DNA from: Eretmocerus hayati | Taxonomy: Eukaryota; Arthropoda; Insecta; Hymenoptera; Aphelinidae | DNA: 64,000 nucleotides | Direction of reading: 5' to 3' | NCBI GenBank assembly: GCA_029851415.1 | Contig: CM056741.1 | Span: 148,850,522-148,914,521, forward strand | Shown: one piece after another, positions 52,586 through 64,000 of the stretch | Numbering within the stretch: position 1 is the first letter of the stretch | How the letters are laid out: each line of letters opens with the position of its first letter | Notes under the pieces: generated by a model | Seen by the model: only the letters and a program-made list of their open reading frames with translations | The model's database searches: none | Told to the model about the DNA's origin: nothing | Made by a program: the position numbers and the translations under genes

Positions 52586-55500
52586 TATTAATTAAACAGT
52601 CTAACACTGCTCTGATTAATTTTCGTCACTCCTGATTCACTACCACCGTGCTGCGAGTAATTGCAAAACTCAGATATGACACGATAGGTATTCTTAACAC
52701 CCGTGATTGAGCATACACATGAAATCAAATGGTCAACTAGCCGGAAGTCGATTATCGAAAGCCACGTGACATGATCAAAATTACTAGATCTAGGACGGAA
52801 AAAAAAATACCAACTCGCTGAAGGAGAATAAAAATGTATGAATAAAAGTGTATCAAAAAATCTAATCTTCCTCGTCCATAGAGCCATAACAAAAAATCTC
52901 GCAAGTGCCGGGTAATCCACAAGCACTTTCAATACAAAAGGTTTAGAAGTAATTTTTCATTCTCTCTTTCTTTTCTAGTGACCAAAATTCTCCCTTATTG
53001 TTCATTGAGATTGAGATGAAATAAATCTGAGATTTTTGTCGAACTCAGAGAATCGGTTCTTGATTGATGGGTTCGGCTGAAACACGAGTCACTCAAACAA
53101 GCTGTCTGACGAGTAATACCGCGTGGTTCATAAAAAAAAAAAAAAAATCGCAAAACCCACATATAGACAGCTCATGAAGAAACGTTCATCAGCTAAGCGA
53201 TATTTCGATAATCACAACACTTTACCGGCGCTCAAAGAGCAGGCCCATTTTGTTCTTGCACTCGGTTTCTATGGGAGACAAGATTTACAGACAATGTAGC
53301 TCGTAAGATAAATCGATGTATTAGTGTGCGCGCTGCTTTCACGCGGGTGCTCGTTTCCATCGCTTTTAATCTACAAATACCATTGAAGCCAAGAGGAAGC
53401 CATTTGTGAAATTACGCGAGCCTTGGGTTTCAGGAGAATCAAACTTTTTACTAGCTTCAGAGTTTCAACTCGTGCTCACGTGGAACAAACACCTCTAAAC
53501 TTAGATCAGCTGAACTTCGACAATCAATTGAGATCGAACGCTGATACAAGCTGACGAATTATTCGCTTAGGAGTGCACAAACATTCACTCTCTCGGTAAT
53601 TTGTATTAATTAACAACGGTTTGTCTCTGTGGTATCAATAATTCTGTCTTGTAAGTATCGTTTTTGCACTCTGATACTGCCTATGCAGCGCTGTAACTGG
53701 AACCCTGCAGGTAAGGCCACATCGTTCTCAAAAACTTAACGGGTGTTAGATATTGTAGTATACTTACAATTAGTTTGGTTCCGGAGAATTTGCGGTATCG
53801 TTACCCCAACGTGGTGAGAAAATCTGCAAAATACTGGAAAGTTTTCATTCCAAATATTCAAAGCCTAGAACTTGATACTTGTTTCGTGTGCCCTTGGAAG
53901 CAAGGCCTGTTCCAGAAAATCTTTCTGGAGACAGAGAGAGAGGGGGGGGGGGACAAGTCCATGCAAAAATTTTGAAGTGCGCGCTCAAGCGCGTGCGTTC
54001 TCTGTACTGCTCAAGCAAAATTGCTGATTATCGCACCAACCGCCCCTTGTGGATCCACCCTCGTGCTAAAAAAGCCGTCTCATCCGAGGTCTCATCTGTT
54101 CTAATTGGCCATATAATGATTGGTTTCTGAGCTCTGTCCAAAAACTGGCTATTCTATCATCAATTTTTGGACCAAAGAAATAGCGTCCCAACTATGGTGC
54201 TATCCAAGTCGAAATCATGTAATATACTGGCTTCAAAACTTCTATACCTATTCATTAACCTCAATGTCCATTTTCTATTTTGAAGATCTTAGTTATTCAA
54301 TGTGAACATGATAGCCGAGTTTCTTTCGTGAGGAATTTTAAGAGGAAATGAATCAAATTATATGTATTTTTGTGGTAGCTGAAGTATCCATGTTACAGGA
54401 GAAGACGATAAGAAGGATTCTTCAGAAGCATCGAACCTACAAATGAAATCAGATTCTTCTAATCTAGATTCGAAACTTCCTCTTTCTTGAGATCGATGTG
54501 AGATATGTATATAAAGATAGCAGTGGATTTTTAAGTATTGGAGCAATTTTCCCTCAGATGGTGGCCTTTGAAAGAAAAAGGAAAATACAGGTCAATTTTC
54601 ATCTCGAAACACAATACGATTTCCGGAAAATAGTTCCGCGCTCACCTCAGCTTATGCCCTACAAAGAAAGACATGGCTTCAACAACTCGCCAAGAATTAA
54701 GATTGAGGGACAGGTATAATACGATAGAAGCAATGTTATGAATGAAGTGGAGCACGGATCACGAGGAACGATAGATTGTTTACGGGGCTTTTAAATATGT
54801 TATGCTGCTGGAGTGATACGTCGCATCTTCGCGTCGTCTGGTTCGGCGCGCAGCTCGTTTTCCGTATCAATAAGTACTCTATGCTCGTGCAAGCCTAAGG
54901 CTGTGGTAAACTTATACATATGTATATTCTGGGCACACCATTCAGGCCTTGCATTGTTTTCTCCGCGTGTCTCGGCTGCATAACGCGTCTTATAAGGTGG
55001 CCTTTGAAGCCAGCCGCATACTCTTTTACTTTCTTGTTGATGGTGAACTGCACCATCAGGATTGTACATATATATAAGTAAGTATATCCACCTTGAGAGG
55101 CTACCGAGTGCCGACAGGGTTGTTAAATTAGGCGAAAAATTCCGCGCTCCTTTACTCTTTGTGGTTGCTTGAGAATTGTGGCTGTCGGTATTTTATTATG
55201 GGTAAAAGTGGGACCGAATTTTCCACTTGGAGTCCGCGAGGTCAGTGTATGACACCGAACACGCGAGCCGAGGGGTTAAGTTACCTCGTGCGCCATCAGA
55301 ACCAGGGCAGTCTGAGCGTGATTAATGTAAGGTAACTTTGCGCGCGGGTGGCTAGGTTACTCGAGGCCCTGGGCTCTCTCTGGTCAAAATGAAACATTAG
55401 GATTTATTCCTTTTGTTATCACAGTGAGATTATCACTGAGATGGGGAAATTTGATCTAGTTCGTGGCGACGAAACTCGCTCTGGGAAAAGATCCAAAAAG

Positions 55501-56805
55501 AACCCAGATGAGAAACAACAGCTCATTGCATGGAACAGCTGGTAGGTAAGGTATTTACCATGGAAATCGTGGTCTTGGGCACTAATCACTGCGCATCAGA
55601 TTATTTTCGACAATCAAAGTCAACAATTGAAAATTTTCAGCTGATTTAATCGCTTTTATGGTAAGAATACCTTCAGGATTCAGACCGCATCCATCGGAAA
55701 TAGAAAATTGCCCTTCTTATCGTGGAATTAGTCTGCATCGTTAACCCACCTTGAAAAAAGTTTGTACAGCATCAGATGCTGAATCCCAGTGCAATTGATG
55801 GAAGTCTAAGAATGCATTCGTAATTGAATGGGTTTGAAGAGAAAATGTAATGCCATCGAAGAAATTCATACAAACAACATAGAAAGTTACCCGGACTACT
55901 CTTGGATGTAAATGTAGAGAATAATCTGGTAAGACATAGTTTTCATTGAGACTACAAGGTGTGGTATAGATCTCTCGAGTAATTGCCATGTGAACATTTT
56001 GGTTACGACTTTCGACTTTTTCAACACACAGCCAGAGAAAATCCATCTTGACGTCTTTCCGCTAGTTCGTGCTTGTCTCGCTACACATCATGCAGTTCTG
56101 TGGAGAGTTGAACAGTTTTTGGCTGCAGGCCAGTACGGTACTCAGTTAATAGTCGTCATCATTCTAGCACCGAGATGGACGATTAACCGCAAACCCACAG
56201 GGCAGCGCCCGCGCCTCGGCTCTATAACAAAATGATCTCTGTTTTTCCAACAGGTGAGACGAGAGAGTAATACACGAGAGACCAAAGCGAGTGCAACCCT
56301 TTGGCAATATCGTTATATATTCAGTCTTTCAGCCAACACCACTTTACGGTAACGATGAAAGTTTGTCTATTGATCCAACTCTCTCGATTTCTGTACATAA
56401 TTCTTCCTTTCAATCATTTTTCAAATCTTTCAAGACTTGGTCCCATCATCAAGTCGAATTTACCTTTCAGTATGAAAAGATAATGGATAAAATTGATTTT
56501 GAATAATCACTTGAAATCCTGCTGCGCCCAGTAATGTGTCAGACGGTAATAATTTTGCAATTCATCTGGGAGATTCAATCACATTTGTGATGAAAGCCAT
56601 TATTACCAACCCAGAATAAGCAACAAGTGACATCTACTTTTCTATTTTTCGCTTGAAAAAATATTTGTTAGGAAAAAATCTTTTAAGACTTGTGAGTATA
56701 ACAGTTCCATATTTCATAATTGGACGCTCCCGGTGCGATTTTAGCCTTTACCATTGCAAATTACAAGCCCAAATGTCACGAAAGAGTGTAAATGCTCATC
56801 ATACA
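52586..56805. other. 4.2 kb without recognised gene
   Basis: Short frames on both strands, none with a recognisable domain (longest: 52588-52932 minus 114 codons, 55741-56046 minus 101). An A homopolymer of 16 lies near 53132 and a G run of about 13 near 53943. No inverted repeat boundary seen. Confidence 0.4.
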
Positions 56806-59800
56806 TATGGGTCATTCTGGACCAAGGTGAACATTCTGAAAATCGACGAAATTTAAAAATGCCCCAAAAATTTTTTTCCGTTAGTACTACTAGAATATAG
56901 TTGAAAAATATTTTTTTCAGATTTTTTTGGGACCCATGGCGGGCCCTACGAATTTTCCAAGTCCCATTTTTCAGCAGTTTTTCCCCTATTTTTCGCTATC
57001 TTGGAAAATTCGTAGCTCGGACCCAAAAGCATCTTTTTCGTCCTAGCTGGGCGCATTTTTTTCAGTATGACGTACACTTTCAAGAAGGGAATTGACCGGT
57101 CCAAAAAATTGATATCTGGTAGGTCCCACGGTTGCATCAAAAAAGGCCCAAAAATACGACTTTGCACCACCTTTGGAGGCGTATAGGTCAAAATGGAAGC
57201 CTCGTAGCAAAATTTTGCAGGAGAAGAAACTTGTAGGCCTTGAAATTATCTTATCTTACGTACGATCTACAGCCGATTTAAGTTGGGCATTTTTGTAAAA
57301 ACGTGAAACTTCAAGGCCAATTTAAAAAAATCGTTTATTTTTTATCGACCCCAAACCTACGAGAAAATGTTCTTTCAGGTGTCTATTTGAAGGTCCAACA
57401 ATAATTTGGTTGTTCCTTTCAAATCCCGATTTTATACGAGCTGTTAAAAACAGTCGAAAATACCGAAAATCGTGTCGAATTCGGGCCTTATCATGGAGCT
57501 TCGTGGACTGGGTCTTCCCTTGGTCTCGATTCGTGGACTCTAATTATACAGCACTCGGCATAAAATATTGTGGAAGATGAGACCTAGGGCTGAAAAATGG
57601 TCTCTCGTGCGATGTTTTACGATGGAACCGTCCAAAACTAGAGTAAATTGAGTAAATACAAGATAAATCGAGGGAATCGATTGTGATGCATCTTTCACCT
57701 AACTAGCCCGCGCTCACTAACCCAACCGGCCGCTTTGGCACTCCGCGTATGCTCCGCACTGCATGCCATCCTCCGTTCATGCGGAAGTGATAAGTGATAT
57801 TAACAGCTGATGCAGTATTGTCAAGTATTATCCAGTATAGGCAGAGATGAGAAGGTTCTTTAATCTCCGTTATAGACTGTAGACTGTACGAGGTTTTGGT
57901 TGTTAGTGACTATCACGGAAAAATTGTATTTGTCAGTCAGCGTCCCGATCAGAAATTTTGGTACCTCCCCCGCGGGGTTTGCCCCGAAGATGTGCCAAAT
58001 GTATTGTGAAGCAAATGAAGTGTAACGCCTCCCCCGCGGGGCACCCGCGAGGTATCATCGGGGCAATATTTGCGCAAAATTAGTGCAGTTTCTGTTGAGA
58101 CCTTTAAAATAATTTCGGATATGTTTGTAATGTTATCACTATTATGTGACTGTTTAAGTAAAGTATGTTCAAGTAAAGTTGAAAATTCATTGAAGACCTG
58201 GGAAAGCCTCATAAGAGCTTCTCATATCCAGCCTGTGTTTACTTCTACTGAGGGCAAATAGTCACTTGACTTTGCAGCGTGTGACGAAGAAATTAATTTT
58301 GCTGGACTGAGATTTGTGTGAAAAGTGAGTGGTGCTCACCAATGATATTAAAATACAGTATGTTCACGTTCAATGCCTCTGTTAAAATTTCCATCATACT
58401 CCCACAGAAGTGAGGTTAACTCTGAGACACTATGCAGGAATGTTGTGAAAGTGATCAGATACTTTGCGGGGGCCCTGCGGGGAAGGCGTTACACTTCATA
58501 TGCTTTACAATACATTTTCCCTAATACCCGCGATGTTCGGGGCATGGCGTAAAAATAACAAGGTGTGTGACCACGCACGTTTTCGATGTGTCTCCACTCG
58601 ACGCCATTTTGATATTCTTGACCGCGAACTTCCAAATCTTGCTCCCTGTATAGTACTGTACAAACGAGTTGCAAGTAGGTCTTATTTTGAGGAAGGTAAG
58701 AAGTCCTAGCGTGAACAAGCAAGTTTCAGCGTAATTATAGGCAAATACGTAAATCTAGAACGATGCCGCAATGATATTGCAGTTGGAATGAAGAATAAAA
58801 TCATGAATTCATTTCAATCAAAATGGGTATTTATTTTCAATTTAACTGTCCACGAGACTAACATTTTGAGGGAATCGGTGAAACTGCACATTCTTAACAT
58901 CGACAACTGATCCTGTGCCTTTTTTGCACTTCGACAGAATGATCTGGATAGTGGGACAACAATAATTGTTGGTAAGCCAAGCCATACACGCTTGTCGGTC
59001 ACCAACACTTGCACGCGGCTCGAACTGAAATACGTAAGAAAGGCGAGTGGAGACAACTGGAGACTTAGAGAATCTCCACTCAGAGATTAGAGACCCTGAG
59101 TGGAGGGTCTCTAGTGGAGACAGGGCCATGTCTGCGCGAGAGTAGACGAGTTTTGAGGCTCCGGTGTCACACACCTTGTTATCATTCCGCCATGGTTCGG
59201 GGCAAGCCCCGCGGGGAAGGTAATGGCGGTCAGCGGCCATTCGAGATCTCCCATCTCACTCGCACCTAATAGGTCATGCCATGAGTGCGAGGGAGACGAC
59301 AGATCTCGAACGGTCACTGACCGTCATCCCATTGCAGTTCACCTCATGGCGTAAAGATAACGAAAGTTATCTTCACGCCATGGTTCACCTTGTCCTCGAG
59401 TGTACCAAAATTTCTGATCGAGACGCTGACTGACACATACAATTTTTTCGTGGTGGTCACTAACAACCAAAACCTCGTACAGTCTACAGTCTATGACGGA
59501 GATTAGAGAACCTTCTTATCTCTGTCTATACTGGATAATACCTGAAAATACTGCATCAAATGTTAATATCACTTATCACTCCCGCATTAACAGAGGATGG
59601 CATGCAGTGCGGAGCATACGCGGAGTGCCAAAGTGGCCGGTTCTCGAATTATCTTGTATTTACTCAATTTACTCTAGTTTTGGACGGTTCCATCGTAAAA
59701 CATCGCACGAGAGGCCATTTTTCAGCTCTAGGTCTCATCTTCCACAATATTCTATGCCGAGTGCTGTATAATTAGAGTCCACGAATCGAGACCAAGGGAA

Positions 59801-60510
59801 GACCCAGTCCACGAAGCTTCATGATAAGGCCCGAATTCGACACGATTTTCGGTATTTTCGACTGTTTTTAACAGCTCGTATAAAATCGGGGTTTGAAAGG
59901 AACAACCAAATTATTGTTGGACCTTCAAATAGACACCTGAAAAAACATTTTCTCGTAGGTTTGGGGTCGATAAAAAATAAACGATTTTTTTAAATTGGCC
60001 TTGAAGTTTCACGTTTTTACAAAAATGCCCAACTTGAATCGGCTGTAGATCGTACGTAAGATAAGATAATTTCAAGGCCTACAAGTTTCTTCTCCTGCAA
60101 AATTTTGCTACGAGGCTTCCATTTTGACCTATACGCCTCCAAAGGTGGTGCAAAGTCGTATTTTTGGGCCTTTTTTGATGCAACCGTGGGACCTACCAGA
60201 TATCAATTTTTTGGACCGGGCAATTTTTTTCTTGAAAGTGTACATCATACCGAAAAAAATGCGCCCAGCTATGATGGAAAAGATGCATTTGGGTCCGAGC
60301 TACGAATTTTCCAAGATAGCGAAAAATAGGCGAAAAACTGCTCAAAAATGGGACTTGGAAAATTCGTAGGGCCCGCCATGGGTCCCAAAAAAATCTGAAA
60401 AAAATTTTTTTCAACTATATTCCAGTAGTACTAACGGAAAAAAAATGTTTGGGGCATTTTTAAATTTCGTCGATTTTCAAAATGTTCACCTTGGTCCAGA
60501 ATGACCCATA
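56806..60510. mobile_element. Giant foldback element, 3.7 kb, TA duplications
   Basis: Element 56808-60508 begins TGGGTCATTCTGGACCAAGG and ends with its reverse complement, flanked by TA at 56806-56807 and 60509-60510. Outer arms of about 1.1 kb (56808-57964 and 59402-60508) pair nearly throughout. The interior (57965-59401) holds further inverted copies of a CCCCGCGGGG-containing segment: 57963-58042 is the inverse of about 58461-58545, with a third fragment near 59165-59220. Opposed frames in the arms (for example 56946-57191 minus and 60124-60369 plus) are mirror copies. No transposase is intact. Confidence 0.8.
58814..59240 (-). pseudogene. Possible THAP-domain remnant inside the foldback
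   Basis: On the minus strand, an open frame (59240-58842, 132 codons) ends with VQFHRFPQN at about 58863-58883. That resembles the FHRFP signature near the end of THAP zinc-binding domains, which occur in P-element and Kolobok-type transposases. A Trp and basic residues expected just after it appear only in another frame, so a frameshift would be needed. Cysteines upstream do not give a clear C-x2-4-C pair in the expected place. The match rests on a short motif and may be chance. Confidence 0.25.
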
Positions 60511-63500
60511 TAAATAGCGATCTATGTACATTTTCGAACTATTTTCGGTGGAACTTTTAAAAAATCATTTCACAAGCAGAAAACGGATAGTTTCGTGTCA
60601 CTTCGAGCTTTCAATCAAGCAAATTTCCGTGCCCGGTTGACAATCTCAACACTGTGACAGTATATTTTACTCTAACTGTGCAATAGTGTTGGCTTGAGTT
60701 ATTTGTACGCAAAATCTTGGGAAAAGGTAGTTAAACACAACCCATTCTCACCTCTGGAAAACATTGTCCCAGATCAAGATTGCCTTCTTTCCTCCTCTGA
60801 GATAGAAAATTTCACTAATGGGATACAACAAATCGCGGGGTACTCCATTCTAGTTGTAACGTGTCCAAAATCTGAGAGCAAAGACCTCCCTGAACGACTG
60901 GAAGGAATGCTTGTCTGTTCAGGATCAATCTCGAGATTCTAATGTAGAGCTGTTAATCCAAAGAATGAAAGAACATACGCAGCCCAACACCCATAAAGAG
61001 CTAAGATTCAAACTTTGAAATCTGTATCGCTTAAACCATCGTTATATCCTCAAGCTCGTCCTCAAGTTTTTGATATGTTAATGAAATTTAGCCCTTTCAC
61101 CTAGTGTAAGAAAAGAGGAGCGTGACACTGAATCAAATTTGAGATTGTGAACGCGTTGCGTGAATCTACAGAGAGCGTGGGATCAGTCCGATACCTACAG
61201 CGGATGCTGTAATGTCGCTCGTAATACAGGATGGAATGTGATGAGAAGAACAAGAAGAAAAGCTCAAAAAACATGAATAGGAAATAATCAGACAGCCAAC
61301 AACCCTTCAATATTCCACCACAGAGCAGAGCAGATCTGAGAGAATACCGCTGTGGAGGTTCAAAGTCCCAATAAGATTCTTACACGTGTAATGAATCTAA
61401 CAAACCATGAAAAGAGTTGACCGCATTCCCAATTTTTTGATAACATTTTTAATATCTGCCTAGAGTAGACCCAGGAAATCTCTAAATGGTTTTACGCTTT
61501 TTCTAGAATTATACCTGTATTGTTGATCCATGTATTTTTGGGATATTAAATGTAATTTTTCCTGAATGCACATATGAAAATGGAGAAAATGCGATAATGT
61601 CTCTGGGCAATTTTGTGCAAATTTTCAGATCGATTGCAAAATTGAGGGGATCTCAATGATAGTAATTCGGAAAATGAGCTCGTCATTAGTTTCAAACTCA
61701 TCTTAGCTCTTTCAAAATACTGCCATCGTCTTCAGTAGGCCAGAAGAATAAGTAGAGAATATTACTATCGAAATTAGAATTAATATGGTGGTCGATCGAT
61801 ATGAACGATCGCTACCTTCTTGCGCCCGGGAATTCGAAAAGAGCTCTTCGAAATCTCAAAGTTGCATTTTGAAGGATTTTGATGGAAATTATTGAAGAAA
61901 TTAGATGAGAACATTCGAAAAAAATTTTGAATCCACGCTTGATGTTAGTGCGTTTCGCCTTTCCTCGACAGATCCAGCTCTTCAGGGGGACTGAATATTA
62001 CCATCGATACGCCCGTGGTCCACTACAAGAATGGCATATCAGATTTTTGAATTCACAAAACTAACAAAATCCCTCAAAGTCGCTGTTTTGAGGGAAATCA
62101 GTTCCTTGCGATTTGAAAAAGTACGGACGGGCAGGCTCAAAAAGGACTGAGGACTCGATTTCCTCGTCGAAAAATGAACGAGAAATAAATTGTTTAATGC
62201 TTCCAACTTCGAAATTTTGTTGACCGCTATCATTAATTTAATCACTATCACCCTCAAATAAGTGGGAAATATTCAATCCAAATGACACCGGAAGAAGTCG
62301 AGAATTCTCAATTCCAAGACATTATTCATCCATAGATCATTTGATAATATACAGAAAACGAAGAAACGAATGCAAGAAATTCCGTGCCACAATATAACTT
62401 TGACCCAAAACAAAGTAGTTGAAAGAATACGTAAAAAACTAGTAAAGATTGCTGTTATAGGCACCTTCAAAGCTCACTCATCTGAAATAACAAGGAGTAA
62501 CATAACTGACGAATAGGTTCCATCTACCTCAAAATCCTCTACAATGTAGACAATTCAAATGAAAAAGTTTCCTGTACATTCTTGCCTATTACTTTATGCA
62601 GCTGATTCGATGAGGGGATCAGAAGGCTACTCTACATACCGACGCGTGTCACCTGTTTGTCTTGTGGCACATATACACAAGTACATACTCATGTGGTGAG
62701 CACCTGCCCCTCCAGGGAGGGTCAAGTCCAAGCTGTTCAACTCCCTTGCGGATATCCGTATGTCTAGGGGGTGAGGCGAATGAGCGCCAATCGTATGTCA
62801 TGAGCCTCAGTGTCCGGTGTAAAAACAACCCTTGTCCGCGTCTTAGGGGTCGCAGGTGCACCCCGCGAAGCGCACAGAGGGTCTACTCTGTAATCATGTA
62901 TACACTTGATGATTGAACCAAATGCTGAGTATACGGTAATAGGGAGTGATAGAGTGAATGCAGTACGGAGTTGTTTATGACGATGGTCTTGCATCTTTTA
63001 TTCATTACCCCTCTTGTAGACAGGATGCCTATACGTAAGAAAGGAATCTCTGGAAAATTTGTTAAATTGAAGATTTTTTTCAAAATATGATGCAGTTTTC
63101 AGATTTTTGATCGGTCTTCTTTTTGAGTATTTGCCTATCGCATTCTTAGCTTACCTCGTTGGCTTTGCATAAAAAAAGGTGACGGAAGAAATGTGAATCT
63201 TTTTTCACTGTCCGACAGGGTTCAACCGTTGGTAGGGCCCACTGATGGGGCCCACGATTTTTCATTTCTCAATTTTCACTAACCCTTAATGATTCGGGAT
63301 ATATCTCCAAGAATCTTTCATGTCGATTTACTCTACCTAAGGCATAAACAACGACCCAAAAAAGAGTTTGCTCCCATACAGGCATATCTGACAGAATACG
63401 GGAGTCCAGTTCACCAAACTAAATTGACGAAAATTCGGCCTCGCAAGAGATGTGCTATGCTTTTGCTCACATCCTTGTGATGTACATGTTGCGTGACATG

Positions 63501-64000
63501 GTGAATGTACTACAAAATGGGGTGAAAAAATCGTCAATTTTTTTAACGGGAATCGCGAAAGAGAAATTCTTTCTCTGACTACAGGAACAGCGAATCCCTC
63601 AGTTCGAATATCTACATTGTGAGAATCTCTTGAATTTCAGAAATAATGCACGCATAATGATTCACAAAAAAATTCAGTTGTTTTGATAAGAGAAATGTAT
63701 GTTAGCACGTCTTTGCGATTGAAACAATATTTCTAGACCTTTGTGCAGATATAAGGACTCGAGGCAAATTCCAGTGGAATAAAATCCCGAACTGGGAATT
63801 CCAATCCTAAAGAATAGATCTCATGGCATATGTACCTGTTTTGCAAAGCGTATCCAAGAGATGCATTCAGTTTTTATCGTATTATAAACATTTCTCTCAT
63901 TGTTAACCAAATCTCACGTGAGGCTCCATCACCCTCAACGCATGAGCGTGTATGAGTAAGCGCGCGCGTATTGTTTTTTATCGTTGAAAATTGTGGAGAT
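60511..64000. other. 3.5 kb without recognised gene
   Basis: Short frames only. A more GC-rich patch at about 62640-62890 contains CCCTCCAGGGAGGG and several G-rich clusters but no identifiable RNA or protein. No repeat boundary seen to the end of the window. Confidence 0.4.

Overview
This is eukaryotic, animal-type DNA and almost certainly from an insect nuclear genome. Three kinds of evidence support that: a broken gene with the exon phases and transmembrane pattern of the insect-only odorant receptor family (30842-31674, minus strand); one complete Ty3/Gypsy LTR retrotransposon; and many short and long foldback (inverted-repeat) DNA transposons. There is no operon-like gene packing, no CRISPR and no rRNA. 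Most open frames are chance frames in AT-rich DNA or shadows of transposons. I do not recognise an intact host gene.

Layout. 1-2755: a 660-bp tandem repeat family, an array of near-palindromes, and a small palindromic insertion flanked by a 16-bp duplication. 3227-3555: foldback MITE. 5004-7110: a 2.1-kb near-perfect palindrome with TAA target duplications. 9486-10077: a further MITE with TTA duplications. 13324-15468: composite foldback. 17505-20597: a 3.1-kb palindrome containing ~175-bp tandem units and a younger 329-bp MITE whose empty site survives in the opposite arm. About 21200-21700: a 42-bp minisatellite. 24750-25752 and 25832-28066: two more large foldbacks. 28785-29092: a candidate orphan exon. 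30842-31674: odorant receptor pseudogene. 32879-33263: inverted duplication of a coding-like exon. 33861-34097: MITE. 34098-42970: largely featureless. 42971-43745: palindrome bounded by C/G homopolymers. 44392-51717: the Gypsy element. 51850-51983: hAT MITE with a perfect 8-bp duplication. 56808-60508: a 3.7-kb palindrome with TA duplications and a possible THAP-motif remnant. The rest is unannotated AT-rich sequence.

The Gypsy element is the best-supported system here. It has two 1169-bp LTRs differing at one base that I could find, TG...CA ends, a 4-bp ATCT target duplication, a primer-binding site matching tRNA-Lys, a gag gene, and a pol gene in the -1 frame. The gag/pol overlap holds a GGGAAAC slippery heptamer in the right phase, followed six bases later by a predicted H-type pseudoknot. 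Pol is otherwise open but is cut by two in-frame UAG codons that fall between RNase H and integrase, and between the integrase core and the GPY/F tail. The U3 region carries an unusual array of CGTACG-based hairpins. The element lacks a visible env gene and a conventional polypurine tract.

The palindromic elements together cover roughly a quarter of the window. If transcribed they would give long double-stranded RNA, so the region may be a source of endogenous small RNAs. That last point is inference.
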